DNA of 64,000 nt, taken from the NCBI GenBank assembly GCA_016866385.1, contig VGMU01000001.1:1-64000 (forward strand). The letters are read 5' to 3'. Below the pieces are notes generated by a model. That model was given only the letters and a program-made list of their open reading frames with translations. It had not been told where the DNA came from and did not search any database. The translations under genes and the position numbers were made by a program. Source of the DNA: Bacteroidota bacterium. GTDB taxonomy: Bacteria > Bacteroidota > Bacteroidia > Cytophagales > Cyclobacteriaceae. How positions within the stretch are numbered: the first letter of the stretch is position 1; the number at the start of each line of letters is the position of its first letter. Positions 18,633-25,342 of the stretch are shown here, in pieces.

Positions 18633-19460
18633 TCAAACCCAAGACATACTCAGTACTGCCTTGTCGGTAGTATAGATCAAGGTCTCCGTAGTGCCAATGA
18701 GATAGGAAGGCTTGCCCTTTTTTGAGGAAGAAACAAGGGCAATTATGCCTATACCCTTGTGCTCAGAAAAAGTGGCCAATCCTTCCACCACACTACTGGC
18801 ATTGATCGTATGGAATCGGTAAGAAAGTTCTTTGTGGCTCTTTGAATAATTTCTCATGGCCTCTTCCGTTTGAGTGGTATTTTCAAAATGAGAAGGAGTA
18901 TTGACGTACACCAAATGTAGGATAGGTGTAAAGTTTTTTACCCAAGGAATCAGGGCCGAAAAGGCGGGCAGAGATGCAGGCTCAAAAAGAGAAGCAAAAG
19001 CTATTTTCCGAAAAGCATTTCCATCCAAGGGTTTCTTCACCGCAAGTACGGGACAAGGAGATCCTCTGAGTACTTTTTGGAGCGTAGATCCTATGAATTT
19101 TCCTTGCTTAAAATCTTTTCCATAGGCACCCAATACCAGTAAATCCGCCTTTTTCTGCTCAGCCAACCGTAAAATTTGTTCAGCAGGAACACCTATTTTA
19201 ACTTCTAAGTCAACGTGGTAGGAAGAGGGAAAAATCTTTTTCAAATAACTTGGGATTCGGGAAACGGCCTCCTCCCATTCTTCCACAAGCTCTGGGTAAC
19301 TCTCCCTAGCCTTTTCTGGTAACACATCCCAGTCTATTTCTGAAGGAATTACCGTTACACATACCAGCTGCGCTGAAATTTTACTCAATATTTTCTTGGC
19401 AGTGAGTAAGGCAGAAAGGGAAAAGTCTGAAAAATCAAAGGGAACTAGAATCTTTTTCAT
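18633..19460 (-). CDS. Universal stress protein with tandem USP domains
   Basis: A 275-residue protein with two UspA-like domains. The first begins MKKILVPFDFSDFS and has the complete ATP-binding motif G-2x-G-9x-G-S from G111 (LGAYGKDFKQGKFIGST), so it is probably an ATP-binding USP. The second, from about residue 150, keeps the fold pattern but lacks the glycine motif, ending LIGTTETLIYTTDKAVLSM. Such proteins help survival in starvation or redox stress. It converges on the TPR lipoprotein gene (12 bp apart) with no visible terminator between them. Confidence 0.88.
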   Translation of the reverse strand: MKKILVPFDFSDFSLSALLTAKKILSKISAQLVCVTVIPSEIDWDVLPEKARESYPELVEEWEEAVSRIPSYLKKIFPSSYHVDLEVKIGVPAEQILRLAEQKKADLLVLGAYGKDFKQGKFIGSTLQKVLRGSPCPVLAVKKPLDGNAFRKIAFASLFEPASLPAFSALIPWVKNFTPILHLVYVNTPSHFENTTQTEEAMRNYSKSHKELSYRFHTINASSVVEGLATFSEHKGIGIIALVSSSKKGKPSYLIGTTETLIYTTDKAVLSMSWV

Positions 19461-19569
19461 GAAAGTGAGAGTGGCTTGCTATCAACCAAATCTCCATAAA
19501 AATCCAAGCGAAAAATGTGAAAAAAATCAGCTCAAAGCTTGATAAATATTAGGGGATTAGCCTTTTTTC

Positions 19570-20034
19570 CTATAGCTCAATCTCCATTTTTACATTGCAT
19601 CGACCGTATCCAGAGCAAGAACTTGCACACTGGGAAAAGCCTAGTTTGGCATACAGATGCAGTGCTGCCTCAAGTTTGGTATGGGAAAAGAGCTGGACCT
19701 TTTTTGCTCCTTTGTTTTTTGCAATTTCTAGGATTTTATTTCCCAGCAGGGTACCAGCTCCTTTCCATTGGAAAGAAGGCGATACGCCCATTTTTATCAT
19801 TTCCCAAATTCCTTCTTCTTGACTGGGCACTAGGGCTACGGTACCTATGATTTCCGATCCTAGAGCGGCAAAAATAATTTCTCCCCCTTTACCCAAAATA
19901 TTTTCCTCGGGCTGTTCCAATTGAGCAATATCAAAGGGCTCCAAGGTAAAATACTGATTTACCCAGGCTTTGTTGATGGCTTCAAAACTAGGTTGCAGTT
20001 CAGGTGAATACGGGATAATGCGAAGTTCGGACAT
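19570..20034 (-). CDS. GNAT family N-acetyltransferase
   Basis: A 154-residue acetyltransferase. The acetyl-CoA-binding region is MIKMGVSPSFQWKGAGTLL, the usual V-x-P-x-x-Q-x-x-G-x-G form, preceded by the central strand EIIGTVALVPSQEEG. The C-terminal part has GAKKVQLFSHTKLEAALHLY followed by AKLGF. The acetylated substrate is unknown. It is divergent from the exported RidA gene, with 72 bp between starts. Confidence 0.85.
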   Translation of the reverse strand: MSELRIIPYSPELQPSFEAINKAWVNQYFTLEPFDIAQLEQPEENILGKGGEIIFAALGSEIIGTVALVPSQEEGIWEMIKMGVSPSFQWKGAGTLLGNKILEIAKNKGAKKVQLFSHTKLEAALHLYAKLGFSQCASSCSGYGRCNVKMEIEL

Positions 20035-20106
20035 GAATAAAAAGAAAATAATACCAAAAGTAGGGAGAATCGAGTAGCTTAGAAACTAATTAAATGTCTC
20101 GCCCAA

Positions 20107-20616
20107 ATGAAAAAAAATTTAGCAGTCCTTTCCTTGATGCTTTGCTCCTTACTTGTGCACGGTCTTTATGCGCAATCTCCCCAAGAAAACCTCAAGCAAA
20201 TGGGACTGAGTTTGCCAGAAATCAGCCAGCCTATTGCCAATTATGTGAAATGGAAGCAGGTAGGCAATCTTTTGTACCTTTCCGGTACTGGACCAAAGAT
20301 CTACGGAAAAGTAGGAGCAGAATTAACTACCGAGCAGGGCTACGAAGCAGCCAAAGCCACGGGGCTTGAGGTCATCGCCGTACTTCAAGCCGCAACGGGG
20401 GATCTGGGAAAAATCAAACAAGTCGTAAAAGTTTTAGGAATGGTAAATTCTACCCCTGAATTTACTGCTCACCCAGCGGTGATGAATGGATTTTCTGACC
20501 TGATGGTGGCCGTATTTGGAGAAAAGGGAAAACATGCCCGGTCGGCCATTGGAGTAAGTTCTTTGCCCAACAACATGGCCGTGGAGATAGAAGTGATCGT
20601 GGAGCTGGAGCACTAA
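20107..20616 (+). CDS. Exported RidA-family protein
   Basis: A 169-residue RidA/YjgF/UK114-fold protein with a signal peptide (MKKNLAVLSLMLCSLLVHGLYAQ), so the mature protein is periplasmic or beyond. The domain has KQVGNLLYLSGTGP and the C-terminal ARSAIGVSSLPNNMAVEIE, keeping the arginine that binds substrate carboxylate and the conserved glutamate. Cytoplasmic RidA hydrolyses reactive enamine/imine intermediates of PLP enzymes. A role outside the cytoplasm is not established, so its function here is open. Confidence 0.85.
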   Translation: MKKNLAVLSLMLCSLLVHGLYAQSPQENLKQMGLSLPEISQPIANYVKWKQVGNLLYLSGTGPKIYGKVGAELTTEQGYEAAKATGLEVIAVLQAATGDLGKIKQVVKVLGMVNSTPEFTAHPAVMNGFSDLMVAVFGEKGKHARSAIGVSSLPNNMAVEIEVIVELEH

Positions 20617-20633
20617 GTGAAAAGAAGCTATTT

Positions 20634-21098
20634 TCAAAACAAGGTTCCCTGAACAGCCTGGCCCTCCAATTGCAAGAGGGCCTTTTTCTTTTCTAATCCT
20701 CCTGCATATCCGGTAAGACTTCCGTTACTGCCGATGATTCGATGACAGGGTAGAATAATCAAAAGCGGATTGGCTCCTATGGCCGTACCTACTGCGCGAA
20801 TGGCGGCAGGATTGCCCAACTGCTCGGCCAACTTGGCATAAGTAATGGTTTGCCCAAAAGGGATTTTACCTACGGCTAACCACACTTTTCGCTGAAAGTC
20901 CGTGCCCCATAGGCCTATGGGCAGATTAAAAACCTTTCTTTGCCCCAGAAAATATTCCTCCAATTGCTTCTTGGCTTCCAGCAAGAGTGGATCCAACAGT
21001 TCCCCCTCCGGCCGTAGTTGGGTAAATTTCAATTCTGAAAGGCATTCTTCTCGGATAGTCAGTTGGATGTTTCCTATTGGGGTAGCGATGATGGGCAT
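20634..21098 (-). CDS. ogt: Methylated-DNA--protein-cysteine methyltransferase
   Basis: A 154-residue alkylguanine-DNA alkyltransferase. The suicide active site is ILPCHRII with C118, preceded by the HTH-like segment PFGQTITYAKLAEQLGNP and the arginine-finger region AAIRAVGTAIGANP. It removes methyl groups from O6-methylguanine by transfer to the cysteine. It is next to a LexA-like regulator and a translesion polymerase, so three DNA-damage genes cluster here; no shared regulatory site was seen in front of this one. Symbol by family; an N-terminal Ada domain is absent. Confidence 0.93.
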   Translation of the reverse strand: MPIIATPIGNIQLTIREECLSELKFTQLRPEGELLDPLLLEAKKQLEEYFLGQRKVFNLPIGLWGTDFQRKVWLAVGKIPFGQTITYAKLAEQLGNPAAIRAVGTAIGANPLLIILPCHRIIGSNGSLTGYAGGLEKKKALLQLEGQAVQGTLF

Positions 21099-21132
21099 GG
21101 AGGTGAGTTTAATAGCAGAAAAAAGTGGATTG

Positions 21133-21210
21133 CCTGCCGGAGGTAGGTTAATTGGTTAATTGTTAAAGATGTTAAATGTTAAATATTAAAGTCTACCTTC
21201 GGTAGGTAGG
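21133..21210. repeat. Short hairpins flanking a GTTAA-rich repeat
   Basis: CCTGCCGGAGGTAGG (21133-21147) and CTACCTTCGGTAG with a GTAGG extension (21193-21210) are each self-complementary. The two are also partly complementary to each other. Between them is an AT-rich run with repeated GTTAAA/GTTAAT units. It lies between the ends of two co-directional genes and may act as a terminator or mRNA stabiliser for the LexA-like gene, or be a REP-like element. Confidence 0.45.
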
Positions 21211-21227
21211 ATAAGAAAAAGCAATTT

Positions 21228-21923
21228 TTAACTGATGCAAAGGAGGTATTTCCAAACCTCGCGTACCTGCGTTACCTCCACCTCAAAGGGAGGATAGAGA
21301 GGATTAGAGGAGCAGAGCAAGAGTTGCTGCGCTGTACGTAGTCTATTGTAGGCTAGCTTGAAGGTGACCCCATCGTGTTCGGTCACAATCACATAGCGTT
21401 CACCATCTTTCATACTGGTCCAATCCTCCAAGTATTCGCAGACAATCCAAGCGGCAGGAGGAATGGGCAACATGGAATCTCCGTCCACTTGAAACACTCG
21501 GTATTTTTTATCTGCTGGAAGAAATGGAAGGGAAAACCTAGGCAACTCGGCAATGTATTCTGGATCTGAAAACCCTGCCAAGTAACTCGCTTTGGCGCGT
21601 TGCGACACCACCTCTATCAATTCCCTGCCTTGGGCATCTACGGTGGTGGATAAAATCCGAAGTTTCCGACCCTTCAGGTACTGCTCCGTATCCAATAGCT
21701 CCCGCAGCTGGTACTCGGAATAGGAGGTCAAGTCCTCTTTCACCAACAGGTCCAAGGAAACCTTGAAGAAATCGGCCATTTGGACCAAGGTCTCTAGGGG
21801 CGGGGTAATGCTAAGTTCGTACCCGGCAAGTTTGGATCTAGAAATTCCAAGACCTGCTGCAAGTTCCTCTTGGGTCAAGCCCTTCTTTTTACGAAGAAAT
21901 TTTAGGTTAGTATGTACGCTCAT
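21228..21923 (-). CDS. LexA-like repressor: XRE helix-turn-helix plus S24 self-cleavage domain
   Basis: A 231-residue regulator. Residues 5-60 form an XRE-type HTH (LKFLRKKKGLTQEELAAGLG, then SRSKLAGYE). The C-terminal half is an S24 peptidase domain with all self-cleavage elements: A116-G117 in SYLAGFSD as likely cleavage site, nucleophile S150 in VDGDSML, and general base K189 in GVTFKLAYN. Distances between them are close to those of E. coli LexA. RecA-stimulated cleavage upon DNA damage is known for this architecture. Its promoter region holds a TATTTC array (21937-21978) also found before the polymerase gene at 22592, so it probably represses itself and that gene. Confidence 0.88.
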   Translation of the reverse strand: MSVHTNLKFLRKKKGLTQEELAAGLGISRSKLAGYELSITPPLETLVQMADFFKVSLDLLVKEDLTSYSEYQLRELLDTEQYLKGRKLRILSTTVDAQGRELIEVVSQRAKASYLAGFSDPEYIAELPRFSLPFLPADKKYRVFQVDGDSMLPIPPAAWIVCEYLEDWTSMKDGERYVIVTEHDGVTFKLAYNRLRTAQQLLLCSSNPLYPPFEVEVTQVREVWKYLLCIS

Positions 21924-21936
21924 TGTCTCAAATTGT

Positions 21937-21978
21937 GAAATTCTTGAAATACAGTAGAAATAAACTGGAAATAAACCC
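21937..21978 (-). promoter_or_regulatory. 11-bp-phased TATTTC array before the LexA-like gene
   Basis: On the coding strand of the regulator gene TATTTC occurs three times at exactly 11-bp steps (plus-strand GAAATA at 21946, 21957 and 21968), with a weaker AATTTC 9 bp further on. Unit: TATTTC plus five variable bases (CAGTT, TACTG). It lies 14-55 bp before the start codon, a position suited to a repressor. The same array and orientation occur before the DNA polymerase IV gene. Operator function is inferred. Confidence 0.6.
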
Positions 21979-21989
21979 CGCTTGCGGGG
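21976..21989 (-). terminator. CCCCGCTTGCGGGG hairpin, copy 1 (possible terminator)
   Basis: CCCCGC and GCGGGG separated by TT, a 6-bp GC stem. On the minus strand it comes 11 bp after the stop of the four-helix-bundle gene and is followed by TTTATTT, so it can terminate that gene. The loop is only 2 nt, so the real hairpin would open a pair. It abuts the TATTTC array. An identical copy is at 22439. Confidence 0.55.
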
Positions 21990-22000
21990 TAAAATAACGA

Positions 22001-22402
22001 TTACAGCTTCCCAGAGAATTGTTCTTTAGCAGCATAAGTTGATTTAATCCTGTTATTCAGCCTTACTTGAATTCCGGATTTTATTTTATTGATCTGCTCA
22101 AATTCTTGATCCAAAACCAATCCTCTCTCAAAACCTAGATCAATCCAATGGTCTACACCTTCGGATAAAGATGCTCTAGAGATGTAATAAAAGCGTGCTT
22201 TTTCGGAAAAATGAAATCGAGCATACCCCTCCGCTACGTTTGCACCGACAGAGTCAACAGATTCTAACATTTGATCTCCCCAAACTTTTCGCTGCTGGTG
22301 CGCGAGCCGTTGGTAAATCTCCCAAGCCATGGAAGATAGTCTTCTTGCCATGCGATATATTTCCAATTCCTGTAGCGGAATAAATTTTTTATTGGTTTCC
22401 AT
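22001..22402 (-). CDS. Four-helix-bundle protein (S23/IVS-encoded family)
   Basis: A 133-residue all-helical protein. ELEIYRMARRLSSMAWEIY, a basic stretch, then QMLESVDSVGANVAEGYAR and FYYISRASLSEG match the four-helix-bundle family first found as proteins encoded in 23S rRNA intervening sequences (TIGR02436 type). No rRNA is present here, so this is a stand-alone copy, as often seen in Bacteroidota. The molecular role of the family is not established. The gene sits between the LexA-like gene and the polymerase gene and is bracketed by two identical 14-bp palindromes. It is divergent from the polymerase gene. Confidence 0.88.
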   Translation of the reverse strand: METNKKFIPLQELEIYRMARRLSSMAWEIYQRLAHQQRKVWGDQMLESVDSVGANVAEGYARFHFSEKARFYYISRASLSEGVDHWIDLGFERGLVLDQEFEQINKIKSGIQVRLNNRIKSTYAAKEQFSGKL

Positions 22403-22438
22403 ATCAAAAAATAAATTAGTTCTTCTAGGTTTATTTCT

Positions 22439-22452
22439 CCCCGCTTGCGGGG
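22439..22452. repeat. CCCCGCTTGCGGGG palindrome, copy 2
   Basis: Identical to the palindrome at 21976-21989. Here it lies 37 bp before the four-helix-bundle start codon and 2 bp before the TATTTC array, so it is not placed as a terminator of any visible gene. The pair of copies brackets the four-helix-bundle gene. Confidence 0.6.
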
Positions 22453-22454
22453 AC

Positions 22455-22493
22455 TATTTCTATCGTATTTCTACTGTATTTCTACTGTATTTC
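22455..22493 (+). promoter_or_regulatory. 11-bp-phased TATTTC array before DNA polymerase IV
   Basis: TATTTC at 22455, 22466, 22477 and 22488, each step exactly 11 bp, with spacers TATCG, TACTG and TACTG. The middle unit is the 11-mer TATTTCTACTG. It lies 99 bp before the polymerase start and 53 bp before the divergent four-helix-bundle start, so it could control either. The orientation relative to the polymerase gene equals that of the array before the LexA-like gene. Likely operator of the LexA-like protein; inference. Confidence 0.6.
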
Positions 22494-22591
22494 CCTTTCT
22501 CACCGACAACTTTCGTCTTTAAGCAATTCAAATTTAGAAAATTTTGTTTAATTTATAAACAAAAAAATGTCAATTTTATTGACAATAAGAA

Positions 22592-23782
22592 ATGGAAGAA
22601 AGTAGAAGTATTGTACACCTAGATTTGGATACCTTTTTTGTATCCGTAGAGAGGCTATTTGACGACCGGCTCAAGGGCAAGCCTATCCTCATTGGGGGGT
22701 CGAGCGACCGGGGGGTGGTTGCTTCCTGCAGCTATGAAGCACGAAAATTTGGCGTCCATTCTGCCATGCCCATGCGTATGGCTAGGCAACTCTGCCCAGA
22801 AGCCCTTGTCGTACGAGGAGATTTTGAAAAATACAGTCAAAAATCTCAGGAAATCACCGACATCATAAAGGAGGCTGTTCCCGTATTTGAAAAAGCATCC
22901 ATAGATGAATTTTACATCGATCTCACCGGCATGGACCGCTTCTTTGGTTGCTTTAAGCTGGCCCATCAGCTTCGTACGCGTATCATACAGGAAAGCGGAC
23001 TCCAGCTGTCCATGGGACTTTCCCAAAATAAAACTGTCTCTAAAATTGCAACAGGGGAAGCCAAGCCCAACAATGAAAAACAAATCCCACTAGGACAAGA
23101 AAAAAGTTTTCTTTCCCCCCTTTCGGTACGTAAAATACCCATGATTGGGGAAAAAACTTCCCAAATGCTCTACAATATGGGCGTTAAAAAAGTACATACC
23201 TTACAGGAAATGCCTCCACAACTCCTAGAAGCAAGCTTTGGAAAAAATGGGAAACTCATCTGGGAAAAGGCCAACGGCATAGACCGAAGCCCTGTAGTCC
23301 CCTACTCCGAAGCCAAATCCATTTCTTCCGAAAATACCTTTGAGGAAGACACCATAGACACCCAATTGCTAGAGGCCACGCTGATTGCCATGACAGAACA
23401 ACTTGCTGCCAAACTTCGACAAAAAGGGCAGCTCACCGCTTGTGTAAGCGTAAAAATTAGATACTCCGACTTTGAAACCCACAGCATACAGCAGCGCATT
23501 TCCTACAGCTCCGCCGACCATAGTCTACTGCCAGTAGTAAAGCAACTCTTCAGCAAGCTCTATACCCGTCGCCTACTCATCCGGTTGGTGGGGGTGCGTT
23601 TTAGCAACTTGGTCTATGGCAACTACCAAATCAATCTCTTTGAAGACAATCAAGAACAGATCAAACTCTACCAGGCATTGGATAGATTGAATGTCAAATA
23701 TGGAGATAAAACGGTCTGTAGAGCCGTAGCCATGGGTATAGGCAGACGTAGATTCAATCCCTTTAACGGCATGGAACACTAA
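22592..23782 (+). CDS. dinB: Y-family DNA polymerase IV
   Basis: A 396-residue translesion polymerase. Catalytic residues are D11 in VHLDLDTFF and D105-E106 in SIDEFYID. SYEARKFGVHSAMP (47-60) is the conserved nucleotide-binding segment, and MGLSQNKTVSKIATGEAKP is the palm/thumb part. NENTFEED-like and little-finger motifs follow. A beta-clamp-binding pentapeptide QINLF is at 346-350. It copies damaged DNA with low fidelity. Upstream is the phased TATTTC array shared with the LexA-like gene, suggesting damage-induced expression. No dnaE2 or imuA follows; the next gene is an acetyltransferase 97 bp on. Confidence 0.93.
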   Translation: MEESRSIVHLDLDTFFVSVERLFDDRLKGKPILIGGSSDRGVVASCSYEARKFGVHSAMPMRMARQLCPEALVVRGDFEKYSQKSQEITDIIKEAVPVFEKASIDEFYIDLTGMDRFFGCFKLAHQLRTRIIQESGLQLSMGLSQNKTVSKIATGEAKPNNEKQIPLGQEKSFLSPLSVRKIPMIGEKTSQMLYNMGVKKVHTLQEMPPQLLEASFGKNGKLIWEKANGIDRSPVVPYSEAKSISSENTFEEDTIDTQLLEATLIAMTEQLAAKLRQKGQLTACVSVKIRYSDFETHSIQQRISYSSADHSLLPVVKQLFSKLYTRRLLIRLVGVRFSNLVYGNYQINLFEDNQEQIKLYQALDRLNVKYGDKTVCRAVAMGIGRRRFNPFNGMEH

Positions 23783-23803
23783 GGCTCCAATTCCCTCTAA
23801 AAA

Positions 23804-23834
23804 AAGTAGGTTTTTCAAAATCCAAAACCTACTT
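23804..23834. repeat. 11-bp perfect inverted repeat after dinB
   Basis: AAGTAGGTTTT (23804-23814) and AAAACCTACTT (23824-23834) with a 9-nt loop. No T run follows on the plus strand; a run of As before it would give a weak U tract on the minus strand. It could be a terminator of dinB or a control element of the acetyltransferase gene that starts 45 bp on. Confidence 0.5.
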
Positions 23835-23879
23835 ACCTTAGCTGTACTTTGGCCAAGTCCAGCTATTATCCCAAAGCCT

Positions 23880-24410
23880 ATGAACCCCTATCTATTTACT
23901 AGTCCCAGACTTGGATTTAGACTCTGGCAATCCAGGGATTTGCAAGCGTTTGCAGCCATCAATTCAGACCCAGAAGTCATGCGATTTTTTCAAAAACCGC
24001 TAGAGGAGGAAGAAACTTTAGCTCTTATGGAGCGAATGCGGCAGCTATTTGAGGAGAAAGGCTTTTGTTACTTTGCAGTTGACTTGCTTGAAACTCCCTG
24101 TCTTATCGGCACCATAGGCCTGGGATGGAAAACCTTTGAAGCAGACTTTACCCCCACCGTAGACATAGGTTGGAGAATAGGAAAAATCTGGTGGAATCAA
24201 GGGCTTTGCACCGAGGGAGCAAAGGCTTGTTTAGACTATGCCAAAAAACTTAAACTTTCAGAAATCCTTTCTTTTGCATCGGTAGGAAACTTGGCATCTA
24301 TCCAAGTGATGAAAAAAATTGGAATGCAGTATTGGAAAGACTTTGACCATCCCGAACTTCAAGCCCATCCTTCGCTCCAACGCTGCAGCCTGTATCGTAT
24401 TCGCCCATAA
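23880..24410 (+). CDS. GNAT acetyltransferase, RimJ/RimL type
   Basis: A 176-residue acetyltransferase. It opens with FTSPRLGFRLWQSRDLQAF, typical of RimJ/RimL-like proteins, and has DIGWRIGKIWWNQGLCTEG as acetyl-CoA-binding segment, then SVGNLASIQVMKKIGM. Members acetylate protein N-termini or small amines; the target is unknown. The pentapeptide-repeat gene follows after 30 bp, so the two may be co-transcribed. Confidence 0.87.
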   Translation: MNPYLFTSPRLGFRLWQSRDLQAFAAINSDPEVMRFFQKPLEEEETLALMERMRQLFEEKGFCYFAVDLLETPCLIGTIGLGWKTFEADFTPTVDIGWRIGKIWWNQGLCTEGAKACLDYAKKLKLSEILSFASVGNLASIQVMKKIGMQYWKDFDHPELQAHPSLQRCSLYRIRP

Positions 24411-24440
24411 GTATCCCTCTGTGCTAATCACCCCCTTCCC

Positions 24441-25001
24441 ATGAGCTATTTTACCGAAACACACTTCCAAAAACTAACTTCGAAGGATTTTACCTCCGCA
24501 GCATACGAGTATTGCACCTTTTCCTCATGCAATTTGGCAGGCATATCGCTCCAAGGAAGTACTTTTGAAAAATGCAGCTTTATAGATTGTGACCTGAGCA
24601 ACGCTAAAGTAAACAAAGTGGATTTTCAAAACATTCGATTTGTGCGATGCAAAATGCTCGGAATTGCCTTCACCACTGTGAACCCCTTCCTACTGGAACT
24701 GCATTTCGAACTCTCTACTCTTGATTTTTGCAATTTTTATAATCTACCCCTCAAAAAATCAAGTTTCCAACACTGTCGATTAAGAGAAGTTGATTTTTCC
24801 CAAGCCATTTTAAGTGAGGTAAGCTTCCAAGGTTCCGACTTATTGGGTGCAGTTTTTGATCGGAGCCAACTAGAAAAAGCGGATTTCCGAGAGGCGTTTA
24901 ATTTTAGAATTTCACCAGAAATTAACTCCATCAAAGGTGCAAAATTTAATCTTTCTGGCCTTCCTGGGCTACTTAGTGATTACGATATTCTGATAGATTA
25001 G
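24441..25001 (+). CDS. Pentapeptide-repeat protein (Qnr/MfpA-like fold)
   Basis: A 186-residue protein with repeated A(D/N)LXX-type units: CNLAGISLQGSTFEKCSF, CDLSNAKVNKVDF, then after a break SSFQHCRLREVDFSQA and SDLLGAVFDRSQLEKADF. This predicts a right-handed quadrilateral beta-helix, as in Qnr and MfpA, which mimic DNA and protect gyrase. The ending SGLPGLLSDYDILID recalls the dimerisation tail of Qnr-like proteins. Gyrase protection is plausible but not shown; many pentapeptide proteins have other or unknown roles. Confidence 0.85.
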   Translation: MSYFTETHFQKLTSKDFTSAAYEYCTFSSCNLAGISLQGSTFEKCSFIDCDLSNAKVNKVDFQNIRFVRCKMLGIAFTTVNPFLLELHFELSTLDFCNFYNLPLKKSSFQHCRLREVDFSQAILSEVSFQGSDLLGAVFDRSQLEKADFREAFNFRISPEINSIKGAKFNLSGLPGLLSDYDILID

Positions 25002-25110
25002 ACTTTGAAAAAAAGCAGTTGCCCCGCTTTAAAGCAAAAGACTTTTTTTGGATGAGTTTCCCATGCTTCAAGAAGTTCTAGGCACTTTCAAAAAAAACCT
25101 AAAATTTACT

Positions 25111-25118
25111 TACCTTTG
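25111..25118 (+). promoter_or_regulatory. SRP RNA promoter, -7 box
   Basis: TACCTTTG matches the Bacteroidota -7 consensus TAnnTTTG exactly and places transcription start near 25124, where the RNA's closing stem begins. A TTTC at 25086-25089 may stand for the -33 TTTG box. Confidence 0.75.
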
Positions 25119-25120
25119 TA

Positions 25121-25210
25121 CCCGGCGGCACGACCAGCTCCTGCTGAATCCCCCAGGTCCGGAAGGAAGCAAGGGTAGGCGGTTGTAGCGGTGCGATGCC
25201 GCCTCTTTTT
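25121..25210 (+). ncRNA. ffs: Signal recognition particle RNA (4.5S type)
   Basis: The closing stem GGCGGCA (25124-25130) pairs with TGCCGCC (25197-25203). The apical loop region has GGTCCGGAAGGAAGCA, the universal SRP RNA tetraloop and symmetric/asymmetric loop bases that bind Ffh, followed by AGGGTAGGCGG. A T run from 25206 serves as terminator. The short form, without an Alu domain, targets membrane proteins with Ffh. Confidence 0.95.
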
Positions 25211-25245
25211 TTGTTCGATTTTCAAAAATCGCCTTCCCTAATTCG

Positions 25246-25275
25246 TTTCTAATCCTGATTAATCTTCTAACTTTG
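25246..25275 (+). promoter_or_regulatory. Promoter of the fructose-6-phosphate aldolase gene
   Basis: TAACTTTG (25268-25275) fits TAnnTTTG exactly. TTTC at 25246-25249 is an imperfect -33 box with 18-bp spacing. It predicts a leader of about 60 nt before the ATG at 25343. Confidence 0.55.
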
Positions 25276-25342
25276 TCAAGCATCCCTTATGCTTATTCTG
25301 TTAGGGAACTCTCTTTAAACCTGTATTTAACGTTTACACTTC

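Noticed and set aside
22001-22402. Four-helix-bundle gene as part of an rRNA intervening sequence or a diversity-generating retroelement (Avd)
   Set aside because: No rRNA, reverse transcriptase or template repeat is in the window.
25005-25057. Possible terminator after the pentapeptide gene
   Set aside because: A run of seven Ts is present, but no stable stem directly precedes it.
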